Part shown: in pieces, positions 26,364 to 39,249 of the stretch
Position numbering within the stretch: position 1 is the stretch's first letter
Layout: each line of letters starts with the position of its first letter
DNA from: Musa acuminata AAA Group
Taxonomy: Eukaryota > Streptophyta > Magnoliopsida > Zingiberales > Musaceae
DNA length: 64,000 nt
Assembly: GCF_036884655.1 (NCBI RefSeq)
Contig: NC_088342.1
Span: 11,030,001 to 11,094,000, forward strand
Direction of reading: 5' to 3'
The notes under the pieces: generated by a model
Seen by the model: the letters and a program-made list of their open reading frames with translations, nothing else
Database searches by the model: none
What the model was told of the DNA's origin: nothing
Program-made: the position numbers and the translations under genes

Positions 26364-27795
26364 TGGGAGGGGCTCCGTTTTAATGTAATTGAATTAGCAT
26401 AACCCATTTCGGCATGTTGGCGTTAGAATTATCTATTAGGGGTAATGTATGTATGTACACATACAACCATGGATTGGAATATAAAAAAATTGTCCGCGGA
26501 CGTGTAGGAAAACATTATCCTATGGTTAGGTATAAAACGTTACCTGTTGAAAGTTAGTTTTTGTTGTTATCTTTGATCCCAAGCCACTGACTTGATTGTA
26601 CTGCTCGAGATATTGCCAAACCTCTCATTGCTCTTGTAGTGACGATGATTGATGTATACAATTCACTTTAAATAGGATTCAAAATATCAAAGGTCTTTTG
26701 TTTTTTTTGCTTTTTTTTTTAATTACAAAAGATAAGTGACTAAGGTGAAATTTCATTCCTTTTTAACCTCCTTTATTGTTGTGGCTTAATGTTTTCTCGG
26801 CTTTATTTGTATATTCAATATCAGGTGAAGCTAATATGAGTTGTTTAATGGCAAAGGCATCAGAGCATCAGTGATCAATCAAAACTCATGGCGGGCCGCG
26901 GCAGCTTCGGAATGCATGGCGTCGTACGGACTCGAGGTTGTCGGCCTTGTGAGAATATATATATATATTTTTTGTATTAAATCAAATTCAGGTCAGATTG
27001 TCATGCACAGTAAAAAAAGATTAAACCCTAACCTTACTTAACATGGAGTTAGATGAGAAAACGAAAAATCAGGACCGTCATGCACAGCAAAAAAGATTTT
27101 GATAATTAATTAATCAATATCAGGTCTGATTGTCATGATTTTATAATATATCGATCTAGAAACCATAATTCTGAATTGATGTATATTATCTCATTTGAGA
27201 ATTTTTTATTCTACTTCATTTTTTTTTATTTTCTTAAAACTCATGTGATTGTATGTTTTCGTATAGTATTTGATGTCCTTCGATCTTCTTAGAGACAACT
27301 TTATAATCTCATTGTTATGTAGTAAAAGAATTGATTTAGTTTATCCATTATTTATTTTCTTCACGATGAAAGGTTTTTTTTAATGTAAAACTTGTTTTAT
27401 GATTTATTTATTACTTTATCACTTATTTGATTGATCTATACACGATTAATTTATCTATAATATCATATTTGATGTTAAAATTATATAATATTTGATTCAC
27501 ATAAAGAGAAAAAAAAACTCTAAAATTTTAATGTAAGAAACAATTAGAACTTTATTTATTTATTTTGGACAAACTCTAAACTTTTTCTTGAATTATTAAA
27601 TCTTATAAAACTAACTTTTGATGACTATATTTTTGGAGTGTTTAAATCCAGAATCAAACTTAAATCGAACCTAAACCAAATTGGTTCTTAATTAGTTTAT
27701 CAATAATTTAGTTTTGAAGACTATAAATAATTCTAGTTTAGGAGGGTACTCTTACTTCAATTTAGTTAATCGGTTCGAAATTAAGGTAAATTAAA
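26364..27795. other. 3' region of the Agenet gene and AT-rich spacer
   Basis: Probable 3' untranslated sequence to about 26500, then very AT-rich DNA. Three short related phrases of the type CAGGTCAGATTGTCATGCACAG lie near 26989, 27071 and 27122. I find no 5' LTR for the copia relic that follows. Confidence 0.45.
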
Positions 27796-29477
27796 CTCTT
27801 AAAGAGGAAGAGGAAGAGGACGAGGACAAAGAGGAAGAGGAGGCAAAAATTAGACCAATCAAGAATCTCCAAATAATAAAGGTGGTAGAGAAAATTCTAA
27901 CAAAAGAGGTCGAGGTTATGGCCAAGGACGTGACCGAGGCCGTGGACGTGACAGAAATTATAAAAGGTCTAAAATACAACGTTATGTTTAAAAAAATATG
28001 GACATTACTCTTATGAATGTTATTATGATCCTAACAATCAAAATGATAAGATAAATTTTATTGAGGAAGAAAAGAATACAAATTATGTTTTGCTAATGAG
28101 TTATGATAATTTGAAAGATGATCAGTCTATGACATGGTATCTAGATACAGGAGCCTCAAACCACATGTGTGGCATCAAAGAGTTATTTTCAAAAATGAAT
28201 ATAAGTTATTCCGGGAATATACATTTGATGATTTATCTCATAGACTAATAAGAGGCAAAGGTAAAATTCTCCTTGAACTTAATAATGGCAAAGAATTATA
28301 TATTTCAGATGTTTATTATGTTTGTGATATGAAAAATAATATTCTAAGCTTGGGACAATTGCTTGAAAAATATTATGATATTGAGACGAAAGATATGACT
28401 CTCTCGATTCGTGACAAGAATAAAACATTAATATCACATGTGAAAATGACAAAGAATAGAATGTTTCCTCTGCATTTAAGTATTTTTGATCAATCAAATT
28501 ATTTTAAAGCTGATATTGAGAATATTTCCACACTTTGACATCTTATATTTGCTCATTTAAATTTTGAGGCTTTAAAACTTCTAGAGAAGTATAATATGGT
28601 GACAGGAATGCCAAAAATTGATCGCCCATCATACTTATGTGAAGTATGTGTCGTAGGTAAGCAAGAAAGAAAGCCTTTCAAAGTAAGAAGAACAAAAAGA
28701 GCATGACATCGACTTGATCTGGTGCACTTAGATGTTTGTGACCCTATCAATCCAGTATCACTTGGAGGAAACAGGTATTTTCTTACCTTCACTGATGATC
28801 ATAGTGGCAAAACTTGGGTTTACGTGTTAAAAGAAAAGAAAGAAGTTTTAAGCAAATTCAAAGTTGTTGTAAAATTAAATATTTAAGAACAAATAAGAGT
28901 GGTGAATATATATCAAATGAATTTGAAAGTTTTTGTTAGAATTCTACATCAATTCACCATACCATACACACCTTAACAAAATGGTGTCTCAGAAAGAAAA
29001 AATAGGACTATCCTTAATATGGTCTGATGCATGTTAAAGGAAAAAAAATTCCTAAAGAATTTTGGGGAGATGTTGTTGCTTGTGCAGTTTATTTGCTTAA
29101 CAGGTTTCCAACAAAGCGAATTGGTAATATTACGCTAGAAGAAGCATAGAGCTTATAAAAACTAAGAGTTGATCATTTGAAGATTTTTGGAAGTGTTACA
29201 TTTGCCAAGATACTAAAAGAAAAGTGAATAAAATTAGAGGATAAAAGTTAGAAATATATTTTGCTAGGTTATCCAGAGAATTCCAATGGTTACAAACTCT
29301 ACAATCCTATCACAAATAAAATTGTGATGTCAAGAGATGTTGAGTTTGATGAACAATATATTTGGAATTGGAAAAGTGATGAGCAGCATAAGAAAGCTTT
29401 AGCTTCAGAAGAAGATATAATATAAGCAAATACCGAAGTGGATTTGCCGGAATCATCACCTAGATCAGTGCAGCGAA

Positions 29478-30856
29478 GAGAGGGGGGGGGGGGGGGGGGG
29501 CGGCGGTGAATCAGTGCAGCGAAAAACTTTCGACGATTAAAAAGGTGTTCGTACAATAAAAGCGATTTCGGTAGAAAAGCCGATTCGTAAATCTCTTTAA
29601 CTTGTAATCAAGCGAGATTTAGTTAAAGGAAATCTATGAAGGCAGTTTGCAATTATGATGAAAGTTAAAATGTAAGCGCAAACTGAAATATGATGTTCGT
29701 ACGATAAAACTGATTTACGTCTAAACGCCGATTCAGAAAATACTGAACTTTAAAACACGATCGTAAATGTGCAGAAGGCAGTAAGCTATTGAGAAGGTAT
29801 GCAGTAAGGATAAGATGCTCAAAGTAAATGCAAACTGAGATTTACAGTGGTTCGATCAATCTTGACCTACATCTACTTTTGGCTTCCTCCACCGACGTCT
29901 ACTAGAGGCCTTCCTTCAATAGGCGAAGGCCAACCACCCTTTTACAGTTTCACTCCTTTTGACGGGCTTAGGAGACAACCCTTACAGAATTTTCTCTCCT
30001 CTCTTTAAAGATCAAAACTTGGAAGAGAAGAGGGAGAAGAACTTTTGACCTTTACAACAATTTTGAGCTCTAAAAATCACAGAATAAGATCAGGATTTCG
30101 GGATCTGGCGGTTGCACCTCCTGACTGAGACGGTTGCACCGCCTGGCAGAGCTTGAAGATTGAGCCTCTAGGCGATGCCACCTCCTGTCAGGGGCGGTTG
30201 CACCTCCTGCCAGAGCTCGAAGACCGAGCTCAGGTGGTGCCACCACCTGACTGAGGCGGTTGCACCTCCTGCCAGAGCTCGAAGACCGAGTTCAGGCGGT
30301 GCCACCTCCTGGCTGGGGTGGTTCAACCGCCTGACAGAAATCAGGGTCCGAATGGGTTGATACATTCGGCCCAATTTGGGTTTTTCAGGGGCCCAATTAC
30401 CCCAAGATTAAGTTAATGGGATCACCTCCCATTTCCAACTTAATCATTATGCTAACTACGATATTTCCTAAGACATTTACTGCAACTTGCTCCGGTGCGT
30501 CAATCGCTTCTTCCGGCGAGCTTCCGGCGAACTTCCGTCGATCATCCGATGAACCCTCGGTGATGCTCCTACGGACTTCCGGCAAACTCCTGGACTTGCG
30601 ACGATCCACTTGGCGAGTTCCGACGAGCTTCTTTGGCAAGCTCATGGACTTCTTGGATTTGTTCCCATAGAACCTCCGATGACTGTCCGAACTTCCGTCG
30701 AACTCTCGAACTCCCAATGTGATCATTGTCTTGATTCCGGCGTAACTCCTGCTGCATATCTTACTTTCATCGTAATTAATCCTGCATACTTATCTCAACA
30801 TATAGATTAGATAACAAATGACAATTGACTTCATCATCAAAATCCGAGATTCAACA
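29478..30856 (-). mobile_element. LTR-like insert inside the copia pol gene
   Basis: Interrupts the copia frame between SVQRR and the downstream RPIHELYDVTR. On the minus strand it starts TGTTGAATCTCGG, as an LTR would, and ends near a run of 18 or more C (G on the plus strand, about 29482-29500). It has no protein domain. It carries a GC-rich 62-bp tandem repeat (GGCGGTTGCACCTCCTG at about 30193 and 30255, with weaker copies). I read it as a solo LTR in reverse orientation. A clean target duplication is not visible; at most AAGA is shared. Confidence 0.6.
30107..30335. repeat. GC-rich 62-bp tandem repeat
   Basis: Degenerate units built on GGCGGTTGCACCTCCTG, CAGAGCTCGAAGACCGAG and GGTGCCACC. 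The two best copies start at 30193 and 30255. It lies inside the reverse LTR-like insert. Confidence 0.75.
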
Positions 30857-31390
30857 ATAAGAAGGACAAGACCGATTCATGAGCTATATGACGTGACTCG
30901 AATGATTGATACTAATAATGATGAACTTTCTTTATTTTGTCTTTTTGCAAGATATGATCCATTAACCTTCGAAGAAACTTATAGAGATGAAAAATAACGA
31001 CAAGCTATGAATGAAGATATTCATGCCATTAACAAAACTAATACATTGGAGCTTACTACACTTCTAGAAGATTACCAAGTTATCGGTGTTAAGTGGGTCT
31101 TCAAAACAAAAAAAAATACAAAAGGAGAGGTGGAGAAATACAAGGTCAAATTGGTTGCAAAGGGATACATACAATAATATGTGATTGACTATGAAGAAGT
31201 ATTTACACTAGTTGCTCGATTATAGACAGTAAGATTACTTATTTCTCTAGCAGCTCAAATGAAATGGAAAATTTTATAAATGAATAGTCATTCAATATTT
31301 CTTAATGGAGTTCTTGAAGAAGAAAGTATGTATTCAACAACTTCAAAAGAAACTTGGCATGCTAGATGGAACAAGTTTAAGGGGGGATAA

Positions 31391-31749
31391 TGTTAGAATT
31401 AAACTTGTTCAAGTGTCATAAAGAGATTCATTTCATCAAAAGAAAGGTTCATTACATCAAGAGGGAGATTCATTACATCAAGAAGAAAAAATAGATTAAA
31501 AGTCTATGGAAGGATAAGTCAAATTGATTATTGGTTCTTGAAATTTTTTCTTGAAAGAGAATGATTCATCTTAAATATAATTAATGTAATGTATCTTTGG
31601 GGACTATATAAACCCCATATATTGGGTCATGAAATAGATAGAGTTTCTGAAATTGTAAAGAGTTTTTTTAAGAGAAATATAGAAAATTGAAGCTTGTCTA
31701 CTCTTCTTATGTTTGATAACTCTATCCCTTCTTCCTATTAAGATCAACA
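31391..31749 (+). repeat. 3' LTR of the first copia relic
   Basis: Starts TGTTAGAATTAAAC directly after the polypurine tract AAGGGGGGATAA and ends GATCAACA, a TG...CA LTR of 359 bp. A TATA-like CTATATAAA lies at about 31605. Confidence 0.8.
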
Positions 31750-31864
31750 TTTCTTTGAGGGACTAAGAGAAGATGAGCTCGTATTTCTTCGAACGAACAA
31801 CTGAAGGAGCAAGAGAAGATGAGTGGGCAACGCTAGCTTTAGACACAAAGTGAAGAGAGCTGCC

Positions 31865-33323
31865 TGCTAGTCATAGGTGCCCAACAAGCCAATCACGTGA
31901 GTGATGGCACGTGTGACTTGATACAGAATCTTTTTGCTTATTATATTTTGGCATATATCACTTTATAACTATTGCATAAATACATATATATATTGTGATG
32001 TCCTTGGATTTATGCAATGCGAATCGGATCGTGATGAGATCACGATAATGAGATCGATTCACCTTTAAACACATATCCTAAATAATCCCGGTCATAGGTT
32101 ACTCGAGAGGGACATCGTGATAACCGGATAGACTGGTGTGCTGTATACCCGTCCATATGATGGATGCAGCTGGTCTCATAGCTGCTCGTGTAGGGACACT
32201 AGGGATACAGTACAGGTGCTCATTGGATAATGAGTTCACTGATTGATCCGCTTACGGAATGCTGGATGGTTGATGATGCCTTATTGTCAGACAGCGATTC
32301 CGTAGTCCTAGTGGTGTATCTGGTCCTTAGAATTGAGACACCAAGGATGTCCTGTATGAGTGCTCCACTCTTTGATACCAGACTTATAGGTTTGGCTGTC
32401 CCCAAATCTAGTACAATTGGTCATTGGGAGTGGTAGTCGACCTTACGAGGGCTATTGAGTGTCAATAGAGGATCATCCACTCTCGGCGTCATGAGAGGAA
32501 TATCCTATGTGTTCTTGCTCAGATAAATCCCTGGCCAGGGTCATTCGGGTTGAGAGAGAAAGAGTTCTCCGGGAGAATACGATTAGAGCGAGACTCGAGT
32601 AGAAACCGTATGAGTTTGACAACACCATGCTCGATATACGGTCTCTGGGATATTAGATGGATGAGGGACTATAGGTACATGGTAACTAAGGACAGACAGG
32701 TCCAATGGATTGGATTCTCCTGTATCGTCTGGGCACTACGGCGTAGTGGCCTAGTACGTCCGTAGTCGATGAGTTAGAAGGAGTTCTGACAGGTATGACT
32801 CACGGCCAGCTCGATATTGGGCCTAGAGGGTCACACACATATGGTAGGCATTGCGATGAGTAGAGGTTCGGATATGAGATATCCGACGGAGCCCTTGTCT
32901 TATTGGATGCAGATCCAATACCCACTAGGGAAGGACCCATTAGGGTTTGACACGGGATCTCTATAAATAGGAGGGATTCACAGCCTCATAGGCTAGAGTC
33001 TTTGCTTGCCTTTCCTATTCTCCTCTCCCTCTCCACCTCAGAGCAGGCCTGGAGTTTTGAGGAGCGTCGTCGCAACCCTACTGTGTGGATCACCGCTAGA
33101 GAGGAGGACGCTTGACCTCCTTCACCCTCTCCTAAGGATCTGCAAGGAAACAGGGATATACGATCTCCCTAGGTAACACAATCTCTATACGCAGTTTTGT
33201 GTTTTGCGGATTTTTTCGCACCAATCTTCGCACGACGACGAACATCTTTTTGGGAATCGGGGATTTTTGTTTTCTTGTTCTTCCGCTGCGCATATGATGT
33301 CGCCCCCCAATGATTTCCCAACA
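31865..33323 (+). mobile_element. Solo LTR, 1459 bp, with perfect 5-bp target duplication
   Basis: Starts TGCTAGTCATAGG and ends TTTCCCAACA. CTGCC stands immediately before it (31860-31864) and immediately after it (33324-33328). There is no internal retroviral coding sequence, so it is a solo LTR left by LTR-LTR recombination. A TATA box (CTCTATAAATAGG) lies at about 32960. The orientation is inferred from that TATA box. The solo LTR interrupts the same frame as the copia (-) element does. Confidence 0.92.
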
Positions 33324-33455
33324 CTGCCTTCAACAGAAACAATTTCCCCAAACATCTACAATGCCTCACGCTGCGTGACGCCGTTAATTTGAAGTAGTTG
33401 GGCCCAGCGGCTAAAGGTGGAAGGCCATCAGGCAACACCTCTCTCATAGGGTTAT

Positions 33456-33600
33456 TGTTAGAAGAGGATCGAAGACAAGAATTACTGAAGAAGCTTTCTT
33501 CTCATTGAGATGTTCTTCCTATTTATACAAGTTATGAGGGAGGATTTCCCCCAACAGAGTAGAGAGATTTCCTCATACAGTTAGAGAAATCTTATTTGCT
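33456..33600 (-). repeat. 3' LTR of the copia (-) element
   Basis: On the minus strand it follows the RNase H stop and a G-run (TTGTGGGGGCA), has a TATA box (TTGTATAAATAGG) and ends CTTCTAACA at 33456. The upstream edge is uncertain by some tens of bases. The residual TGTTA beside the primer-binding site at 40257 matches its outer end. Confidence 0.6.
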
Positions 33601-36600
33601 ATTATGCCCCCACAAGATGGTCCTCCTATCAAAGATACCAATCTTGGACCGATGCAATACAAAAAGTTTACGAGCGAGAGGCTTTGTGAGTGAGTCAACT
33701 AATTGATCAGTTGTATGTACATGAGAAACACATAGTTGACGGCGGACAACTTGATCTCGCACAAAGTGAAAGTCGATAGCAATATGTTTCATGCTGGAGT
33801 GGAACATCGGATTAGCACATAGATAGGTAGCTCCGACATTATCATAATATATTGTAGGAGTGGAATTGATGTTAAGTTCTTTGAGTAGATTTGTAGTGGT
33901 AGTGGCGATGACATGGTATTCAGTTTCAGTAGTAGACCATGCGACTATCTTTTGCTTCTTAGAACTCCAACTGATTGGATTAGCCCCGGGGAAGATAATA
34001 TACCATGATGTAGATGTTCTATCATCAAAGTTGCCTACCCAATCAGCATTAGAAAAGACATGAAGATAAAGTGGAGAGTATTTACGAAGAAAGAGATCAT
34101 GATTGAGGGTCCCCTTAAGATATTATAGGATTCATTTGACCATAGACTAGTGCATAGTAGATGACCTATGCATAAACTGTGATAATTTGTTGACTGGAAA
34201 GGAGATGTCTAGACGGGTGAGAGCTAAGTACTGTAAAGAGCCAACTACTTGTCGGTATTGAGTGGGTTCCATAGCAAGACTTCCATCAGATAATTTAAGA
34301 GATCCACTAGTAGAAGGGGAGTTGTAACCACATTTGCGTCCTGCATGTTTGTCTTTGATAATAAATCTTGAATGAACTTTTGTTGTGATAGAAAGAGACC
34401 TGAAGATGTGTAGCTTCGATGCCCAGAAAGTAGTTCAAGATTCTGAGATCTTTAAGCGAGAATTGATCTGCCAATTGTTTGACGAATGCTTGGATTTATA
34501 TGAGATTATTGCTTGTGACAATAATATCATTCATATATACCAGAATATATATTATATCTCCATGGTGTTGGCATAGAAATAACGAGGTATCAGACTTGGA
34601 GTTGATAGAGCCAACTGAAGTCAGAAAAGAGTCAAGTTCAGTGTACCAAACCGTGGAGCCTAACGAAGTCCATAAATATCTTTTTGAAGTTTGCAAACAT
34701 GCTTTGGATACTGAGGATGAGTGAAACTAGGAGGTTGTTGCATAAAAACATCTTCAGTTAGAGTCCCATGTAAAATGACATTATTAACATCCAACTATCT
34801 TAATTGTCAGCCCTTAGTGATGGTCAGACTCATGATAAGTCAGATTGTTGTGGGCTTAACAAGGGACTAAACGTCTTATTGAAATCAACTTCAGGTCTTT
34901 GATAAAACCATTTGGCGACGAGGCGTGCCTTATATCTAGCAACAGATCCATCTGGGTTCCGCTTAATTCGAAAGACCCACTTACACCCAATGATGTTTTG
35001 TATATGATGAAAGAGTACTAGATCTCATGTTGAGTTATGAAGGAGGGCATTATATTCCTCACACATGGCGTTACGCCAATGCGGGGATTTTTGGGCTTGA
35101 GTGAATGTGATAGGTTTAATGGTATTGGATGAGGAATCCATGATAGCATGTAGGTCAAGGACTTGACGTGGTTTGAAAAAACCACTCTTAGATCATGTTG
35201 TCATAGGATGGTTGGAGACTGAGATTATATTGTTGGAATCAACGGTTGAGAGTCATTGACACAGGCTGGGTCAGGTTGAGGTACCTCAATGTCACTTGGT
35301 CAAGAAGGAGGTAAAGATAATGGTTGTGTCTGAACGTAGTACCTCATCAATTTGAGAAGAAAAGAGTGGAGTAGTAATGGAGGGAATAGGCAATTGCTGA
35401 ATTGGAGGAGTAGTAGAGTGAGGATCTTGAGGGGAGGAATTGGACGGTGTCATGGGAGGCTTGTCCGATTGGATTAGAGGTATACTCCGAATGTTTATTA
35501 AAGTGGTCCGCATGGTAGGATAGTTATGGTTTTGAAAAGGAAAGATAGACTTAACAAAAATAACATGACGTGATATAAAGACTTTATGGGTGTGGAGATT
35601 ATAGCATCGGAAAGCATTATGTTCAAGAGAGTAACCTATAAAGACGCACGATTTAGATCTTGGTGTTATCTTATGAGAGGCATAGAGACGTAACTATGGA
35701 TAACATAGACAATCGAATACTTTAAGTTTATAAAGGTTTGAAGGTTTGTGAAATAGTGTTTTAAAGGGGGACTGGTATTGTAAGACTAGCGTAGGCATTC
35801 TATTAATAAGGTAGACTACAGTTTCAAAGGCTGCTGTTCAAAAGGTTGAAGGCATGGAGGTCTAATGTAGAAGTGTGAGCCCAATTTCAACTATATGCTG
35901 ATATTTGCGTTTGGTGGAGCCAATTAATTGAGGAGTATGCAAGGGAGACTTGAGGTATTGTATACCACAAGTTGAGAGATAGGATGTCAGGGCTTGATAT
36001 TCACCTCCACCATCAAAGTAAACTATTTTAATTGTAGACCGAAAGTAGTTCTCGACCAACTTTCGAAATGTGATAAAGATTATGGAAACTTCATATTTAT
36101 GGTGAAGAGGATATAACCATGTGAATTTAGTGAAGTAATTTACAAAAATGACATAAAATTTGAATTTATCAAAAGACACGATTGGAGTACGGCCCCAAAC
36201 ATCGGTATAAATAATTTCAAACGGTTTAGAGGATTTGGAAGGTGTGCCAAATGGCTATCGATGACTTTTATTGCTAAGGCATGTATCACAATGCGATATA
36301 GAACTATTTGATTTAAAAATAGAAGAGAGTAATGAGAAAATAATTTTTGCTGAATAAAGGACGAGGGATGACCAAGATGATGATGCCACATATCAATTGG
36401 AGCCATAACGGAAGAGTAAATAGTGGGCTAGGTTATTTGTGGAGTCATTCGTAAATGTTGTCTCTATTCAAGCCCTAGACTAAGGATGCCCTTGTCACGA
36501 CCCGGGTAGCTAACTGGCCAATAACTCCATTTTGGTCCTGCAACCACGTACCAAAATACTTAAGCGGGAGTTAACGTAGTACACCCATCAGGCCCTTATA

Positions 36601-37809
36601 AGCTAATCATACATATTGCCCACTTCCGATGTGGGACTAGTCCTCGTCAAGGTCCAACATATCCCAGATCAAACCCTAGCATAGTGCATGTGAGTGCATG
36701 TGAGGATTAACGGAGGCACCGTGATGAGTTCTCTGACTCCATCCACAGGTAGCCCTTTCCTACTCGAGCCCTCTCACCCTGCCCAAATGCTAGGTCGGTT
36801 CTGATACCAAATGTCACGACTCGAGTCTAATGAGCCAACTAGCCAATAACTCCATTTTGGTCCTGCAACCATGGACCATGTTGTCTCTATTCAAGCCCTA
36901 GACTAAGGATGCCCTTGTCACGACCCGGGTAGCTAACTGGCCAATAACTCCATTTTGGTCCTGCAACCACGTACCAAAATACTTAAGCGGGAGTTAACGT
37001 AGTACACCCATCAGGCCCTTATAAGCTAATCATACATATTGCCCACTTCCGATGTGGGACTAGTCCTCGTCAAGGTCCAACATATCCCAGATCAAACCCT
37101 AGCATAGTGCATGTGAGTGCATGTGAGGATTAACGGAGGCACCGTGATGAGTTCTCTGACTCCATCCACAGGTAGCCCTTTCCTACTCGAGCCCTCTCAC
37201 CCTGCCCAAATGCTAGGTCGGTTCTGATACCAAATGTCACGACTCGAGTCTAATGAGCCAACTAGCCAATAACTCCATTTTGGTCCTGCAACCATGGACC
37301 AAAATGCTTAAGCGGGAGTTCTCTGACTCCATCCACAGGTAGCCCTTTCCTACTCGAGCCCTCTCACCCTGCCCAAATGCTAGGTCGGTTCTGATACCAA
37401 ATGTCACGACTCGAGTCTAATGAGCCAACTAGCCAATAACTCCATTTTGGTCCTGCAACCATGGACCATGTTGTCTCTATTCAAGCCCTAGACTAAGGAT
37501 GCCCTTGTCACGACCCGGGTAGCTAACTGGCCAATAACTCCATTTTGGTCCTGCAACCACGTACCAAAATACTTAAGCGGGAGTTAACGTAGTACACCCA
37601 TCAGGCCCTTATAAGCTAATCATACATATTGCCCACTTCCGATGTGGGACTAGTCCTCGTCAAGGTCCAACATATCCCAGATCAAACCCTAGCATAGTGC
37701 ATGTGAGTGCATGTGAGGATTAACGGAGGCACCGTGATGAGTTCTCTGACTCCATCCACAGGTAGCCCTTTCCTACTCGAGCCCTCTCACCCTGCCCAAA
37801 TGCTAGGTC

Positions 37810-37822
37810 GGTTCTGATACCA
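37810..37822 (-). other. TRIM primer-binding site (initiator tRNA-Met)
   Basis: The minus strand reads TGGTATCAGAACC, complementary with one mismatch to the 3' end of plant initiator tRNA-Met. It lies two bases inside the 5' LTR. Copies recur with each duplication, for example at 36798-36810. Confidence 0.8.
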
Positions 37823-37933
37823 AATGTCACGACTCGAGTCTAATGAGCCAACTAGCCAATAACTCCATTTTGGTCCTGCAACCATGGACCAAAATGCTTA
37901 AGCGGGAGTTAACGTAGTACACTCATCAGGCCC

Positions 37934-37975
37934 TTATAAGCTAATCATACATATTGCCCACTTCCGATGTGGGAC
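37934..37975 (-). promoter_or_regulatory. snRNA-type USE plus TATA in the TRIM LTR
   Basis: On the minus strand GTCCCACATCG (37975-37965) is a perfect match to the plant snRNA upstream sequence element RTCCCACATCG. It is followed after 26 bases by TATAA (37938-37934). In plant snRNA genes the USE-TATA spacing decides the polymerase, and the shorter spacing is typical of Pol III. Promoter activity here is inference. Confidence 0.5.
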
Positions 37976-39249
37976 TAATGGGATGTTACAGCCCTCGTGC
38001 TCATGTCTTTGATAAAAAAGGAATCAGGAAAGAATTCAATTGAAGTATTATTATGTTTATAAAATTGAGAAACAGATATGAGATTTCGTTTAATATAAGA
38101 GGCACATAAAACATCATCGAGTGTAAAGGTTGTAGTATCAGAATTAAGCATTGTAGAACTAGTATGAGTTATAGGAAGTCCTTTACCATCACCGATGATG
38201 ATATCTTCATTCTCGTCATAGATGTTGTGGATAAACATAGTCGGAGTAGTTATAAGATTCGCTTGAGACCAGTGTGATAGAGCAGGAAGGCGGGGTCAAG
38301 ACCGATAAACTTTAGCTGTGTTCAATTTTATCACACAACTAGCAAACGATTCTTTATTTGCTTGTAAGAGAAGGATGCCAAGGCTGACGGTTATTGAAGT
38401 TACCATGTTGCGAGAAATTATGATTATGAGGATGAGGGGGATTTGCATGGGACCCATAGGATCAAGAGATGTATTGGCCAAATCTTTGGTGCTATTCGTA
38501 GTGTATTGAGTGCTCTTCCGTTTGGACTTGTGATTGACTTGAGCTGTGATAGTTGTTCCGGACAGTTTGTCCTCATGCCTCAAATACATCTCATAGTCAA
38601 TTAACTTATCATAGAGTTCTTCAAATGACACTGGTGAGTTGCGTGCCCGAATTGCAGCTGCTAATTTGTTGTATTCATCTCCGAGACCATTAAGGGTATG
38701 ATTGATGACCTCTTCGTCACATAGGAAATGACCTATCAAAATCAAGTCATCGATGATAACTTTGATATTTTGTAGATAATCAGTGATAGTATTTCCGTTT
38801 TATTTTGTCGCTATTTGTTTGGATAGAAGACTGAGCTTGCGAGTACTCGAACGATTCGCCAAGATTGTTTGTAGTTTAGACCACGCTTCTATAGTAGCAG
38901 TCACACATGAAGAGATCAATGAAGCGACGGATCCAACAATTGAGGCTTGAATAATTTGGAGGATGATACAATCTTGATGCAGCCATAGTTTGTGAACTAA
39001 ATTTGGTACTGGACTAGGTTCTCCGGGGATATTGATCATAATTGGTTGACAACTGAGAGAGTCATCAATATAGCCTAACAAGTCGTATCCAAATAAGAGA
39101 TTAAAAAACTGAACCTATCAGGATATTTAGTTAACTTGAAAAGAATTAGTATGATAACATCAATGAAAATACGTACTATACGAGAAGTTGCATGATTCTC
39201 AGAAGAAATAATAACCGGAAGATAACAAAGACAATTTTTTTTTTTTTTA

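Larger units (their letters stand above)
27796..31749 (+). mobile_element. Decayed Ty1-copia retrotransposon, 5'-truncated
   Basis: Plus-strand pol order, broken by stops and frameshifts. The Arg/Gly-rich Gag tail with a damaged zinc knuckle lies at about 27800-28060. The protease motif WYLDTGASNH is at about 28137, then the GAG-pre-integrase region (ISDVYYV, NILSLGQL). The integrase start HLDLVHLDV with YFLTFTDDHS is at about 28710-28810, and the RT start GVKWVFKTKK with LVAKGY at about 31090-31170. A polypurine tract precedes the 3' LTR at 31391-31749. The 5' LTR and most of gag are missing. RT is deleted after its first third, and an unrelated LTR sits inside at 29478-30856. It is not able to move by itself. 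Confidence 0.9.
36493..37990 (-). mobile_element. TRIM (miniature LTR element) expanded by tandem duplication
   Basis: Flanked by the 5-bp duplication GCCCT (36488-36492 and 37991-37995). In minus orientation the 5' LTR is 37990-37825 (166 bp, TGTAACATCCC...CGTGACA). It is followed after 2 bases by a primer-binding site, a short non-coding middle, and a 3' LTR that lacks its first about 14 bases. The single element should be 485 bp. It has grown by a 423-bp duplication that includes 38 bp of copia flank, and by a further 167-bp duplication. Start points of the marker ATGTTGTCTC at 36455, 36878 and 37468 show the 423 and 590-bp steps. It codes for nothing. Confidence 0.9.

Noticed and set aside
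36493..37990. TRIM considered as a Cassandra element carrying 5S rRNA
   Set aside because: A short TTAAGCGGGAG...GTAGTAC phrase recalls 5S rRNA, but the order and flanks do not fit 5S and the rest of the 5S sequence is absent.
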